A stretch of DNA of 64,000 nucleotides from Sellimonas sp963559135 (GTDB lineage Bacteria > Bacillota > Clostridia > Lachnospirales > Lachnospiraceae): the NCBI GenBank assembly GCA_963559135.1, contig CAUWJP010000003.1, positions 60,961-124,960 of the forward strand, given 5' to 3'. Within the stretch, counting starts at the first letter, position 1; every line of letters starts with the position of its first letter. Below the pieces are notes generated by a model. It saw only the letters and a program-made list of their open reading frames with translations. It was not told the DNA's origin and did not search any database. Positions 40,973 to 49,145 of the stretch are shown here, piece after piece. A program made the translations under genes and the position numbers.

Positions 40973-41937
40973 TGCCGTGGTATGAAAAAGAAGATTTGGA
41001 AAAGGCTAGGGAAATGACAGCGATTGAATACTTAAAACGATATGAACCACAGCGGCTGAAACCATGCAGAGGGCTTCGACATGAATATGAGCTGACCGAT
41101 CATGACAGCTTCAAGATCAATGAGATCACCAGCCAGTGGCATTGGAAATCCAGGGATATCGGAGGAATCAGTGCATTGAATTTCCTGGTTCATGTGAATG
41201 GGATGTCTTTTCTGGATGCAGTTGGTTTTTTGCTGGAGCAGAACCCATCTTATATACCGCCTAACATACAGGAACGTGAAATGGCAAAGAAGCCATTTGC
41301 TCTTCCAGAACGTGCGAAGGATGTGAACCGTATCTGGAATTATCTGAAACACAGGGGAATCAGCAGGGAAACTTTTGTGTACTGTGTGAACCAAGGGATT
41401 CTCTATGAAAGCCTGCCATATCATAATGTTGTTTTTGTTGGCAGGGATGAAAAAGGACAAGCCCGGTATGCTTTCCTGCGGGGAATCTATGACCGGGGGA
41501 AACCCTTTAAGATGGAACAGTCAGGAAGTGATAAAGCATATAGTTTTTGTGTTCCACCAAGTGGGAAGTGTTGCAGAGTGGCGGTATATGAAGCGGCAAT
41601 CGAAACCTTAGCACACATGACGCTGGAGGGAAATCGTACAGATAAATATCGCTTGTCCGTTGGGGGGATTTATGCTCCAAAAGATGGCAGGCGAAAAAAA
41701 GAGGAAAAACCGCCACTGGCATTGGAACATTTTCTGGAGAACCATCCGGAGGTTACGCAGATTGAAATCTGTACCAATAATGACGGACCGGGCAGATATG
41801 CGTGTGAAACTATGAAAAGAACATATCGGGATAGATATGAGATTTTGATAAACTTACCGGAGCGTGAAGGGGCAGACTATGCAGACCTGTCAAAGGAAGC
41901 ATGGGAAAAGAAAGAAAAAAATCGAATGGAAAGGTAG
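40972..41937 (+). CDS. DUF3991/Toprim domain protein
   Basis: A 321-residue cytoplasmic protein: an N-terminal primase-like zinc-less DUF3991 region (AIEYLKRYEPQRLKPCRGLRHEY...WHWKSRDIGGISALNFLV) and a C-terminal Toprim-like domain (VAVYEAAIETLAHMTL, IEICTNNDGPGR). Toprim gives metal-dependent strand cutting or primer synthesis; homologues on Gram-positive ICEs are thought to help DNA processing or priming after transfer. The gene is coupled to metK by a one-base overlap. Confidence 0.85.
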   Translation: MPWYEKEDLEKAREMTAIEYLKRYEPQRLKPCRGLRHEYELTDHDSFKINEITSQWHWKSRDIGGISALNFLVHVNGMSFLDAVGFLLEQNPSYIPPNIQEREMAKKPFALPERAKDVNRIWNYLKHRGISRETFVYCVNQGILYESLPYHNVVFVGRDEKGQARYAFLRGIYDRGKPFKMEQSGSDKAYSFCVPPSGKCCRVAVYEAAIETLAHMTLEGNRTDKYRLSVGGIYAPKDGRRKKEEKPPLALEHFLENHPEVTQIEICTNNDGPGRYACETMKRTYRDRYEILINLPEREGADYADLSKEAWEKKEKNRMER

Positions 41938-41945
41938 GAGTCTCT

Positions 41946-42674
41946 ATGGAACGAAAACTATATTTATTATCACCATTACAGGCAGAATTTTATGAAAACG
42001 AGAGTGACCGGATGTACCCGGATGACGTGATGGATGGCCGTGCACTGGCAGTATATGGAGCAGACATTCTACAGAAGATGCAGGAGAGAGCGGATCATGT
42101 AGGAGAAGATCTGATGGAATATTACGATGAAAAGGATTCCGTCAAAGAAAAAGTTACAAATCTGGAGTTGTCGGTTGTCTTAAAGGCTGGAGAACTTATG
42201 GGATGTGCGGAAGTTACCATCCAAGCGCCCTTAGATCGATGGGAAATGAATCGACTGGAAACTTATCTGACTGGGCAATATTCCGATGGCTGGGGAGAAG
42301 GATTTGAACAACAGGATATTCCGGTAGAAGATGGTGTTTTAAATGTTCATTTCTGGAATAGTGACTATTTCCGGATGGATATCCTGCACAAGATTCCGGA
42401 GCAGATAAAACCGGAATGTGCAGTAAAACCAAAGTTAAAACTGCTTGGACATGATGGAAATGTTTTTTCTATTTTAGGTGATGCCAGCAGGCTTTTAAAA
42501 CAGAATGGACAGCCAGAAGCCGCAAAAGAGATGTTTGACAGAGTCACGTCTTCCCAAAGTTATGAGCAGGCACTTGCGATCATCAGCGAATACGTGGAAA
42601 CGGAACTGAGCAGGGACATGGATCAACCAAAGCCGGAGAAACAAGGAAAAAAGAAAACAGAAAGGGAAAGGTAA
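41946..42674 (+). CDS. Hypothetical ICE protein, DUF6329-like region
   Basis: A 242-residue soluble acidic protein beginning MERKLYLLSPLQAEFYENESDRMYPDD. It has an amphipathic middle (EVTIQAPLDRWEMNRLETYLTGQYSDGWGEGFEQQDI) and a Lys-rich tail. I recognise it as a recurrent Tn1549-type ICE protein but cannot name the family with confidence. TAGGAG 8 bases upstream favours the ATG at 41946. Located between Toprim and DUF5688 genes. Confidence 0.65.
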   Translation: MERKLYLLSPLQAEFYENESDRMYPDDVMDGRALAVYGADILQKMQERADHVGEDLMEYYDEKDSVKEKVTNLELSVVLKAGELMGCAEVTIQAPLDRWEMNRLETYLTGQYSDGWGEGFEQQDIPVEDGVLNVHFWNSDYFRMDILHKIPEQIKPECAVKPKLKLLGHDGNVFSILGDASRLLKQNGQPEAAKEMFDRVTSSQSYEQALAIISEYVETELSRDMDQPKPEKQGKKKTERER

Positions 42675-42678
42675 ACCT

Positions 42679-43563
42679 ATGGAATATGCTGTATTTAAAC
42701 AACAGATCATGGAACAGGCAAAAAGGATTCTGCCACAAGAAGAAGGTTATGTAATCACTATTGTGGATCAAACAGAGTACGGGCTTGGCGAGATGTTGAT
42801 CATCAATAAGTCTGACAAGGAAGTTGTACCAGGTATCTCTATGGAGGAGATGTATCAGGATTTTTCACAGAACAAAAAAAGTATAGAAGAAGTTATAGAA
42901 ACTATACAAGATACAGTAAATACTGCATTTATGATGATCCCAGAGATAGATGGTACGCAAGGAATTGATTTCAGAGATTATGATTGCATAAAAGATCTGC
43001 TGGTGGTAGAACTGGAACGTTCTGAGTTCAACGGAGAACATTTATCTCATGGAATTTTTGAAAAGCAGCCTATGGGGGCATTGGTTCTGTACCTTAGATT
43101 GGAACAGAAGAACCAGTTAGTTATGGTAAGACTGGGAAGGGATGTATTGGAAGTTTGTGGCGTGAGTCAAAGCACCATGATGAAGCAGGCGATGGAAAAT
43201 ACGATAAAAATAAATCCTCCTGTGGTGATGCCAGTAGATACGAATGGTAGATTCCCTTACTTTATCCTTTCAAACAGAGAAGGGAGAAATGGAGCGACTA
43301 CCATCACATATCCGGGAATGTTAGAACAATTAAGGAAAATGGCAGGTATGGATTTTTATGTGATCCCAGCTAATATCCATGAAGTTTTGATTGTAGGAAA
43401 AACCGAGAATGCGCCGATAAGATATCTTAGAGAGGCGTTGAAACAAAGGAACCGTGAAATGGGTATCCAGCAGATGTTAAGTGATCATGTCTATGAGTAC
43501 AGTGGAAGAGATAAAAAATTGAAACGTTGTCTCGATGAAAAGAAAAAAAATCGGGAGCGATAA
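42679..43563 (+). CDS. DUF5688 family protein
   Basis: A 294-residue cytoplasmic protein. The N-terminal half (YAVFKQQIMEQAKRIL...VDQTEYGLGEMLII) and the C-terminal half (FPYFILSNREGRNGATTITYPGMLEQLRKMAG, DFYVIPANIHEVLIVG) match DUF5688, found in Firmicute ICEs. No enzymatic motif is evident. It follows the preceding gene by 4 bases and its tail is Lys/Arg-rich. Function unknown. Confidence 0.75.
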   Translation: MEYAVFKQQIMEQAKRILPQEEGYVITIVDQTEYGLGEMLIINKSDKEVVPGISMEEMYQDFSQNKKSIEEVIETIQDTVNTAFMMIPEIDGTQGIDFRDYDCIKDLLVVELERSEFNGEHLSHGIFEKQPMGALVLYLRLEQKNQLVMVRLGRDVLEVCGVSQSTMMKQAMENTIKINPPVVMPVDTNGRFPYFILSNREGRNGATTITYPGMLEQLRKMAGMDFYVIPANIHEVLIVGKTENAPIRYLREALKQRNREMGIQQMLSDHVYEYSGRDKKLKRCLDEKKKNRER

Positions 43564-43618
43564 GAGAAAAGTAAACTCGAAAAAGCGGTTAATTCGTTGA
43601 AGAGAAAGGATGATGCCT

Positions 43619-44416
43619 ATGGAACATACCCTGCAGTTAGGGGAAATATTGAAAGATGGAATGTATCCTGTGGAGTCTGAAGGAGGAGACAACTGGAGGA
43701 TCTTACACGGAGATACACTGAAATTAGTAAAAGCGTTTCAACCGGGAACTTTTGATGCAGTGATCACAGATCCGCCCTACGCATCGGGCGGTACAAAGCA
43801 GAATGAAAGGAACCGGACAACCAATCAGAAATACAGCAGCATGTCACCGGAAAAAGCCCTGCCAGATTTTGACGGCGACCAGAAAGATCAGCGTTCCTGG
43901 ACCCATTGGATGGCAGAGTGGCTGTATGATGTGAGAAAAGCATGTAAAAGTGGTGCTCCGATATGCCTTTTTATTGATTGGAGACAGTATCCATCGATGA
44001 CGGATGCTCTTCAATGGGCGGGGTGGATCTGGAGAGGAACAGCGGTCTGGGATAAGACAAACAGCCGGCCACAGAAGGGAAGGTTCCGTCAGCAGACAGA
44101 GTTTATCATATGGGGAAGTAACGGACCTATGCCGATCAGCCGTCCGGTTTCCTGTCTTCCAGGTGTGTTCCGATATGGGAATCCCCAGAACCGGGTGCAT
44201 GTGACAGAGAAACCGCTGCAGTTGATGAAGGACGTGGTGCAGATATGCGAGCCAGGCGGAAGAATCTTAGATCCTTTTGCCGGAGCAGGTACTACGATTC
44301 TTGCGGCTGCCCAGCAGGGATACCAGGCAGTGGGGATTGAAGTGACAGATGCGTATTTCCAATTGGGAACGGAAAGAGTGAGAGAAGCATTGAAAGAAGA
44401 AGTGGATGTCCAATAG
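43619..44416 (+). CDS. Site-specific DNA methyltransferase (N6-A/N4-C, beta type)
   Basis: A 265-residue amino-methyltransferase. Catalytic motif DPPY (about residues 50-53) precedes the SAM-binding motif FAGAGTT (about 219-225), the beta-class order. The target recognition region lies between (residues about 60-180, with DWRQYPSMTDALQWAGWIWRGTAVWDK). No endonuclease is adjacent, so it is an orphan enzyme, probably shielding the ICE from restriction. AAAGGATGATGCCT sets the start at 43619; the ATGs at 43610/43613 crowd the RBS. Confidence 0.9.
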   Translation: MEHTLQLGEILKDGMYPVESEGGDNWRILHGDTLKLVKAFQPGTFDAVITDPPYASGGTKQNERNRTTNQKYSSMSPEKALPDFDGDQKDQRSWTHWMAEWLYDVRKACKSGAPICLFIDWRQYPSMTDALQWAGWIWRGTAVWDKTNSRPQKGRFRQQTEFIIWGSNGPMPISRPVSCLPGVFRYGNPQNRVHVTEKPLQLMKDVVQICEPGGRILDPFAGAGTTILAAAQQGYQAVGIEVTDAYFQLGTERVREALKEEVDVQ

Positions 44417-44484
44417 GATGTCCGTTTTTTTCGTGATAGAAACTTAGGGCATCCATAAGGATGCCTGCCGAAAGGAGATGAGAT

Positions 44485-44808
44485 ATGGATCGAGCGTTTG
44501 CGTATGTGAGCTGCTCTGAAGAGGACAGCAGAGTAAAGGTGCAGAAATACTGCAGGAAGATTTATGAACTGGGTTATATCCCCATCTGTCCCAGATTTGG
44601 ATTTGTGCCATTTCTGGATGAGAGCAATGCGGAAGATCAGCAGGGACTGGCTCAGATGTCCATGCTTCTTTTAAAACGATGCCGTATGGTAGTAGTCTGC
44701 GGAAATGAAGTGACAGAAAACATGAATACAGAGATCAGTACTGCGGATCGACTGCATATCATCTGTACGACTTTAGAGGGACTGATTCAGATCAAAGAAA
44801 CCAAGTAA
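44485..44808 (+). CDS. Nucleoside-deoxyribosyltransferase-like small protein
   Basis: A 107-residue Rossmann-like protein with AYVSCSEEDSRVKVQKYCRKIYELGYIPICP, FVPFLDESN and MSMLLLKRCRMVVVCGNEVTENM. The pattern fits the DUF4406/DUF7768 group related to nucleoside 2-deoxyribosyltransferases, common in phages and ICEs. Enzymatic activity is not proven; the Glu in NTEIS could be the nucleophile. AAAGGAGATGAGAT is the RBS. oriT-like sequence follows. Confidence 0.65.
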   Translation: MDRAFAYVSCSEEDSRVKVQKYCRKIYELGYIPICPRFGFVPFLDESNAEDQQGLAQMSMLLLKRCRMVVVCGNEVTENMNTEISTADRLHIICTTLEGLIQIKETK

Positions 44809-44832
44809 ATGACAGAGGGGGGAAGGAGACAG

Positions 44833-44907
44833 ACTTGCGGTGCGACTTGTTTTGCAAGCATAGCGTTTGGATATCCAAACGCCCTTTGGGGAGAACCCCA
44901 ATCCCCC
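44833..44907 (+). other. Predicted origin of transfer (oriT)
   Basis: Three nested inverted repeats lie just before the mob genes: CTTG/CAAG (44846-44858), the perfect 20-bp palindrome GCGTTTGGAT/ATCCAAACGC (44863-44882), and TTGGGG-AGAA-CCCCAA (44886-44901) followed by TCCCCC. Such arrays next to mobC and a relaxase gene mark nick regions. The exact nick base is not known. Confidence 0.6.
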
Positions 44908-44934
44908 GTGACAGAGCATGAGAGGAGATCAAAT

Positions 44935-45087
44935 ATGTGGAATTTTATCATAGGTGCAATGTTTGGCGGTATGTGTGGAGTTGGAATTGTGTGCCTTACG
45001 GTGATAGGAAAACAAGCAGATGAGGATATGGAACATATTGAAAAGAAGAAAGAAACATCAGCATTAGAGGGGAAGGTGTTTGAATGA
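44935..45087 (+). CDS. DUF3789 small membrane protein
   Basis: A 50-residue protein with one hydrophobic helix (WNFIIGAMFGGMCGVGIVCLTVIG) and a charged tail, matching the DUF3789 family encoded between oriT and mob genes in Tn1549-like ICEs. AGAGGAGATCAAAT favours ATG 44935; the longer frame from 44809 runs through the oriT. It overlaps the MobC start by four bases. Function unknown. Confidence 0.78.
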   Translation: MWNFIIGAMFGGMCGVGIVCLTVIGKQADEDMEHIEKKKETSALEGKVFE

Positions 45088-45392
45088 GGAAACGCAATCA
45101 TGTGATTCCTATAAGGCTGAATACAAAAGAAATGAAACATCTGGAGACACAGGTTGCAGTCAGTGGGCTAAACAGGGAAGAATATCTCCGTACCTTGATC
45201 TTAGGGGCGGAAGTGCGTGCAAAGCCTTGTACCCATCATGCAGATTTGCTGCGGAAAGTTGCAGGATTGTGTAATAATGCGAATCAGCTGGCACACGTTG
45301 CCAATGCAACAGGAACTGCCAGTCAGGAGAGTGTCAACGAAATGCTGAGGATATCCAGAAAAGTCTGGGAAGAAGTAAGGGAAATGTGGTGA
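45084..45392 (+). CDS. MobC-like mobilization accessory protein
   Basis: A 102-residue DNA-binding accessory of the relaxosome. MRKRNHVIPIRLNTKEMKHLETQVAVSGLNREEYLRTLILG is a ribbon-helix-helix start, followed by the helical MobC part (LLRKVAGLCNNANQLAHVANATG...MLRISRKVWEEVREMW). It should bind oriT and help the relaxase open the nick site. GAGGGGAAGGTGTTTGA is the RBS. The stop TGA is in frame with the relaxase gene, only two codons before its likely start. Confidence 0.88.
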   Translation: MRKRNHVIPIRLNTKEMKHLETQVAVSGLNREEYLRTLILGAEVRAKPCTHHADLLRKVAGLCNNANQLAHVANATGTASQESVNEMLRISRKVWEEVREMW

Positions 45393-45398
45393 TGGCTT

Positions 45399-46694
45399 AT
45401 TGCATATACAAGTATTATTCCCGTTCACCGCCTGGACCGTTCTGTAGACTATATCCGGGATAAAGAAAAGACTCAAAAGAAAGGGAATACGGCCGGTTCT
45501 CTGGAAGAAGCAATCGATTATGCATTGAACCGGGATAAAACGGAGCAAGTGTTTTTTGAAGATGCCATTGGCTGTACCATAGATCAGGCATATCAGGATA
45601 TGGTTGCTACGAAAAAAAGATTTCATAAAACAGACAAGGTGCAGGGATTCCATCTGGTACAAAGTTTCGCAGAGGGAGAGGTTAGTCCGGAACTGGCACA
45701 TTTGATAGGAGTGGAACTGGCAGAGCGTCTGCTGAGAGGACAGTTTGAAGTGGTTATCACCACTCACTTAAATACCAGTCATTTCCATAACCATCTGGTC
45801 TGGAATTCCGTGTCTATGGAAGATGGGCATAAGTATCATAGCAATGAACAAAGTTATTATATGGAGGTTCGAAAGATTTCCGATGAACTTTGCCGAAAAT
45901 ATGGGTTGTCCGTAATCCAGACAAATCAGAAAAAAGGGATACATTATGTACAATGGAAAGCGGAGAAAGAGGGAAAACCAACCTGGCGGACAGCCATCCG
46001 TTCGGATATTCGTGAGACAGTGAAAGCAAGCTACAGCTGGACTCAGTTTGTAAAAGAAATGGAAACAAGAGGTTATGTATGGCGGACAGATAGGAAATAT
46101 CTTGCTCTAAAGGCTCCTGGAATGGAACGATATGTACGCTTACGATCTTTGGGAAAAGGATATGGAGAAATGGAAATCCGGGAGTGGATCTTAAGACCAA
46201 AGATTCGGGAGACAGAAAAAGTATATCTGCAATGGTCAAAACAAAGAAAGAAACGGACCGGACTACAGGCATTGTATTATTCCTATTTGTATCAGATGGG
46301 TGTTTTTCAAAAGAAACCCAAGCGCATCCCTTATGAAGTGCGGGAAGATATCCGCAGGCTGGATCAGCGGATTGCGCAGATAGAATTTCTTCAGAAACAG
46401 GACATTTCCACCCTAGAACAGCTGCAGGAATTCCGGCACCCGCTGGAAGAAAAAATGGCACAGTTGCTATTGGAACGCGGGCAACTGTATCGCAGCCAGC
46501 CCGGATGTGAACGGATTGGAAAGATTACAGAAGAGATGAAACAGATCCGCAAGGATATCCGGATGTCGCTGCGGATTGAGCAGTATTCCGTAGAAATGGA
46601 GCAGCGGATGAAACGGGCAAAGGAGAGGATGGAACAGGCAGAGAAAAATATGCAACGAAAGAAGGAGCAGATAAAGGAATCCTATGTGAAGTAA
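45399..46694 (+). CDS. Relaxase (MobP-type, Pfam Relaxase family), probable ATT start
   Basis: A 431-residue conjugative relaxase that nicks oriT and stays bound to the DNA 5' end through a Tyr. The His triad is H128-x-H130-N-H132 in THLNTSHFHNHLVWN. The N-terminal reading IAYTSIIPVHRLDRSVDYIRDKEKT matches relaxase starts only when translation begins at ATT 45399, or by read-through of the MobC TGA in the same frame; the first in-frame TTG (45525) would remove conserved residues. The C-terminal third is helical and basic (MEQRMKRAKERMEQAEKN). An alternative is a short insertion after ATG 45392 that disturbed the frame. Confidence 0.85.
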   Translation: MAYTSIIPVHRLDRSVDYIRDKEKTQKKGNTAGSLEEAIDYALNRDKTEQVFFEDAIGCTIDQAYQDMVATKKRFHKTDKVQGFHLVQSFAEGEVSPELAHLIGVELAERLLRGQFEVVITTHLNTSHFHNHLVWNSVSMEDGHKYHSNEQSYYMEVRKISDELCRKYGLSVIQTNQKKGIHYVQWKAEKEGKPTWRTAIRSDIRETVKASYSWTQFVKEMETRGYVWRTDRKYLALKAPGMERYVRLRSLGKGYGEMEIREWILRPKIRETEKVYLQWSKQRKKRTGLQALYYSYLYQMGVFQKKPKRIPYEVREDIRRLDQRIAQIEFLQKQDISTLEQLQEFRHPLEEKMAQLLLERGQLYRSQPGCERIGKITEEMKQIRKDIRMSLRIEQYSVEMEQRMKRAKERMEQAEKNMQRKKEQIKESYVK

Positions 46695-46715
46695 AAAATC
46701 GAGGAGGTGAGCGGT

Positions 46716-47510
46716 ATGAATTACGGTGGTGATGCGGCAGATCAGATTGTTCGTTATTCGATGGAAGGGATGGAACATACGCTTCGGATTTCCGGGAGTA
46801 TCGCAAAAAATCTGGCAGTTTTCATCGTAGCAGTGTTAAAAGACCAGAAAAAGACTTATGGAAAGACACAGATGGTACGTATGATCAAAGAACGAAGGCC
46901 GACCAAATTTTTTACCGTGCCGGATGACCGTATGAAAGAATTTGCCAGAGAAGCAAAAGCAAGAGGTCTTTTATATGTCGTCATTAAGGATAAAAAGAAA
47001 CCAATCAATAACGAGATTATGGTATTTGCAGAAGACGCTGCCAAAATGAACCGGGTATTGGATCGCATGGATATTGACTATGTAAAAGCAGAATCCGGGA
47101 AAGTGGAATTTGATACAAGCGATCCCAAGAAAGAAGAAACAAAGGGAATGGAACTGGAAAGAACCACTAAAGAAGGACAGGAAAAGAAAGTCCAAACAGT
47201 ATCTATGCCGGAAGGAACCATTGAATTTGAAATTGATGAATCGGATCAGAAGTTTGATTTTGGGGATTTGTTCTTTGAAGAAGGAAATTTTACGCAGGGG
47301 AAGGAAGAAAAGCTTCCGTCCGGGACTTCCTCGCCCAGCAGAGATTTTTCTTCCGGTCAGAAAAATAGGGAACATGGAGCAAAGCCCTCTGTGCGTGCAG
47401 AGATCAAAGAGATAAAAAAAGAGCAGGCACAGAAGAATCGGCAGAAACAAAGCAGACAGCGTCAAAAGACGAAAGGGCGAAAATACAAGAAAAAGGGAAA
47501 AGGGAGGTAA
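46716..47510 (+). CDS. PcfB family protein (DUF3801)
   Basis: A 264-residue protein of the PcfB/DUF3801 family, a conjugation accessory thought to link relaxosome and coupling protein. The conserved N-terminal part includes DAADQIVRYSMEGMEHTLRISGSIAKNLAVFIVAVLKDQKK and RRPTKFFTVPDDRMKEFAREAKARGLLYVVIKD. The C-terminal 100 residues are acidic then very basic and low-complexity. GAGGAGGTGAG places the start at 46716 rather than GTG 46707. Confidence 0.85.
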   Translation: MNYGGDAADQIVRYSMEGMEHTLRISGSIAKNLAVFIVAVLKDQKKTYGKTQMVRMIKERRPTKFFTVPDDRMKEFAREAKARGLLYVVIKDKKKPINNEIMVFAEDAAKMNRVLDRMDIDYVKAESGKVEFDTSDPKKEETKGMELERTTKEGQEKKVQTVSMPEGTIEFEIDESDQKFDFGDLFFEEGNFTQGKEEKLPSGTSSPSRDFSSGQKNREHGAKPSVRAEIKEIKKEQAQKNRQKQSRQRQKTKGRKYKKKGKGR

Positions 47511-47516
47511 TGCTAT

Positions 47517-48473
47517 ATGGATTTAACAGGTATGATTCAGAATCCTGTGGAGGATCAGAACTCGGAGCAAAAGTTATCGAAAGAAGAGTATGCAGCTTTA
47601 AAGAAACAGGAGCGGGAAGAAACGTGGATGCAGATCGATGGACAGGCACAGTCGGTGTTCAAGGATGGAGCGTCCTTGCAGAAGTTTCTGGATTTTATGA
47701 CAGGGCAGTATAATATGCCAAAGGTTCCGAACCTTTTGCTTTTATATTCCCAGAATCCCGAAGTAAAGCTGGTAAAATCTTTTGATGAGTGGAAGCATGA
47801 CAGACGTTCCTTGAGAACAGGAGTACATGGTTATACTTATATTATTGATACAAAGTATGAGAAGGATGGAGAAATGCGTTCCGGTTATGCGATCAGCAAG
47901 GGCTATGATATTACGCAGACCAAAGGAAGGCCGTTAGAGGAACGTCCTCAGAGAGATATCCACACATTATTGGAAGCAGTGTTGAAAAATCAGAATATCC
48001 GTCTGCAGATTGCGGATAATCTTCCGGATAAGATTCAGGCACAATATATTCCAAATCAAAGGACGATTTACATACGAAACGGAATGTCAGAGATTACTAC
48101 TTTTCATGCTATTAACCGAGAACTTGCCTGTGCAGCACTAGACCAGCATGATGGAAACTATGCCAGAAATAGAGTTAATGCACAGGCATTTTGTGCCACA
48201 TACATATTAGGAAAAAGATATGGTGTGGATGTCTCCGGTTTTGATCTTGAGAAAGTGGCAGGAATTCAGGAGCATGGTCAGAAAGATCCACAGGAGTTAA
48301 GGCTATTCTTAAATGATGTCCGGACAGCAGCTTATGGAATCCGTGGTCATATCGAACGGAATTTGCGGGAGCCGGAACAGCAGTTTGTGACAGAGGATAC
48401 CTTTACAGTAGGAGAAAGCGAGAAAAAATCTCCGGACAAAGGGAAAAAGAGTAAAAATGAACCAGAGCGATAA
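47517..48473 (+). CDS. ArdC-like N-terminal domain protein
   Basis: A 318-residue protein with an ArdC/DUF1738-like N-terminal ssDNA-binding region (FLDFMTGQYNMPKVPNLLLLYSQNPEVKLVKSFDEWK...GVHGYTYI) and a C-terminal peptidase-like region where HELxH is replaced by HAINRELA. ArdC-type proteins protect incoming single-stranded DNA and counter host restriction. The zinc-protease half looks inactive or altered. GGGAGGTAATGCTAT is the RBS. Confidence 0.72.
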   Translation: MDLTGMIQNPVEDQNSEQKLSKEEYAALKKQEREETWMQIDGQAQSVFKDGASLQKFLDFMTGQYNMPKVPNLLLLYSQNPEVKLVKSFDEWKHDRRSLRTGVHGYTYIIDTKYEKDGEMRSGYAISKGYDITQTKGRPLEERPQRDIHTLLEAVLKNQNIRLQIADNLPDKIQAQYIPNQRTIYIRNGMSEITTFHAINRELACAALDQHDGNYARNRVNAQAFCATYILGKRYGVDVSGFDLEKVAGIQEHGQKDPQELRLFLNDVRTAAYGIRGHIERNLREPEQQFVTEDTFTVGESEKKSPDKGKKSKNEPER

Positions 48474-48553
48474 AGCACAGTAAAAGTTGGATTTGTGATA
48501 GCTATTGCGGAACGTGTGTGATATGGTTGGTGTAAGAAAGGCAGGTGTCATAT

Positions 48554-48856
48554 ATGACAAAATATTATATCGAAATGAAAGAAACCAGAAGAAATATGAT
48601 GTCAGATGCATTGCTGAGTCTTTACCGGAAAAAAGGACCTGAATCAGAAGAGGCAAGACAAATGGGTTTAAAACTCTGGGATTTTGATCTGAAAGAAAAG
48701 AGGATGGAAATCACTTCTGATGAACAGAGGGTTCTTCGCCATGCCTTAAATGATCTCCGCAATCAGCGTTTAGAGGAAGGAAAATATACTGATGGTGTGG
48801 AAGCAGCTATCATGGAGGTTATGAAACCCCATAGGACCAAGCACTTCCCGTGGTAA
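48554..48856 (+). CDS. Hypothetical ICE protein, 100 residues
   Basis: A helical basic protein: MTKYYIEMKETRRNMMSDALLSLYRKKGPESEEARQMG, then a LRHALNDLRNQRLEEGKYTDGVEAA segment. AAAGGCAGG upstream fits ATG 48554. The 60 bases before it hold a TTTGTGATAGCTATTG stretch loosely like the repeats at 29024 and 31249. No family recognised. Confidence 0.6.
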   Translation: MTKYYIEMKETRRNMMSDALLSLYRKKGPESEEARQMGLKLWDFDLKEKRMEITSDEQRVLRHALNDLRNQRLEEGKYTDGVEAAIMEVMKPHRTKHFPW

Positions 48857-48870
48857 AAGGAGGGGTGATC

Positions 48871-49128
48871 ATTCAGATATTAGATCGAAAACAGGTAGAA
48901 CGCATACGAAAGATGTATCCAGAAGGAACGCAGATTTGCTTAGATGAGATGGAGGGTGAAAGGAATATGCCCTCTGGATTAAAAGGAAAAGTATGTTACG
49001 TAGATGATGCCGGACAGATCCATGTGAACTGGGAGAATGGTAGTTCCCTTGCGGTTTTGCCAGAAGTGGATTCGTTCCATAAAATAGGAGAGCCGCATAA
49101 GAGAAAGGAGCATGACATGCAGAGGTAA
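48871..49128 (+). CDS. DUF4314 family protein, probable ATT start
   Basis: An 85-residue protein with the DUF4314 pattern: VERIRKMYPEGTQICLDEMEGE, then GLKGKVCYVDDAGQIHVNWENGSSLAVLPEVDSFHKI. The family is typical of Tn1549-like ICEs near the coupling protein gene. AAAGGAGGGG ends 5 bases before ATT 48871 (also ATC 48868); GTG 48850 precedes the RBS. The 3' end lies close to the VirD4 start. Function unknown, perhaps nucleic-acid binding. Confidence 0.7.
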   Translation: MQILDRKQVERIRKMYPEGTQICLDEMEGERNMPSGLKGKVCYVDDAGQIHVNWENGSSLAVLPEVDSFHKIGEPHKRKEHDMQR

Positions 49129-49145
49129 CATTTAGAAAAGCAGAC

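Noticed and set aside
45814..46461. 215-residue minus-strand ORF over the relaxase gene
   Set aside because: Antisense shadow with Cys/Pro-rich composition; the relaxase frame is well supported.
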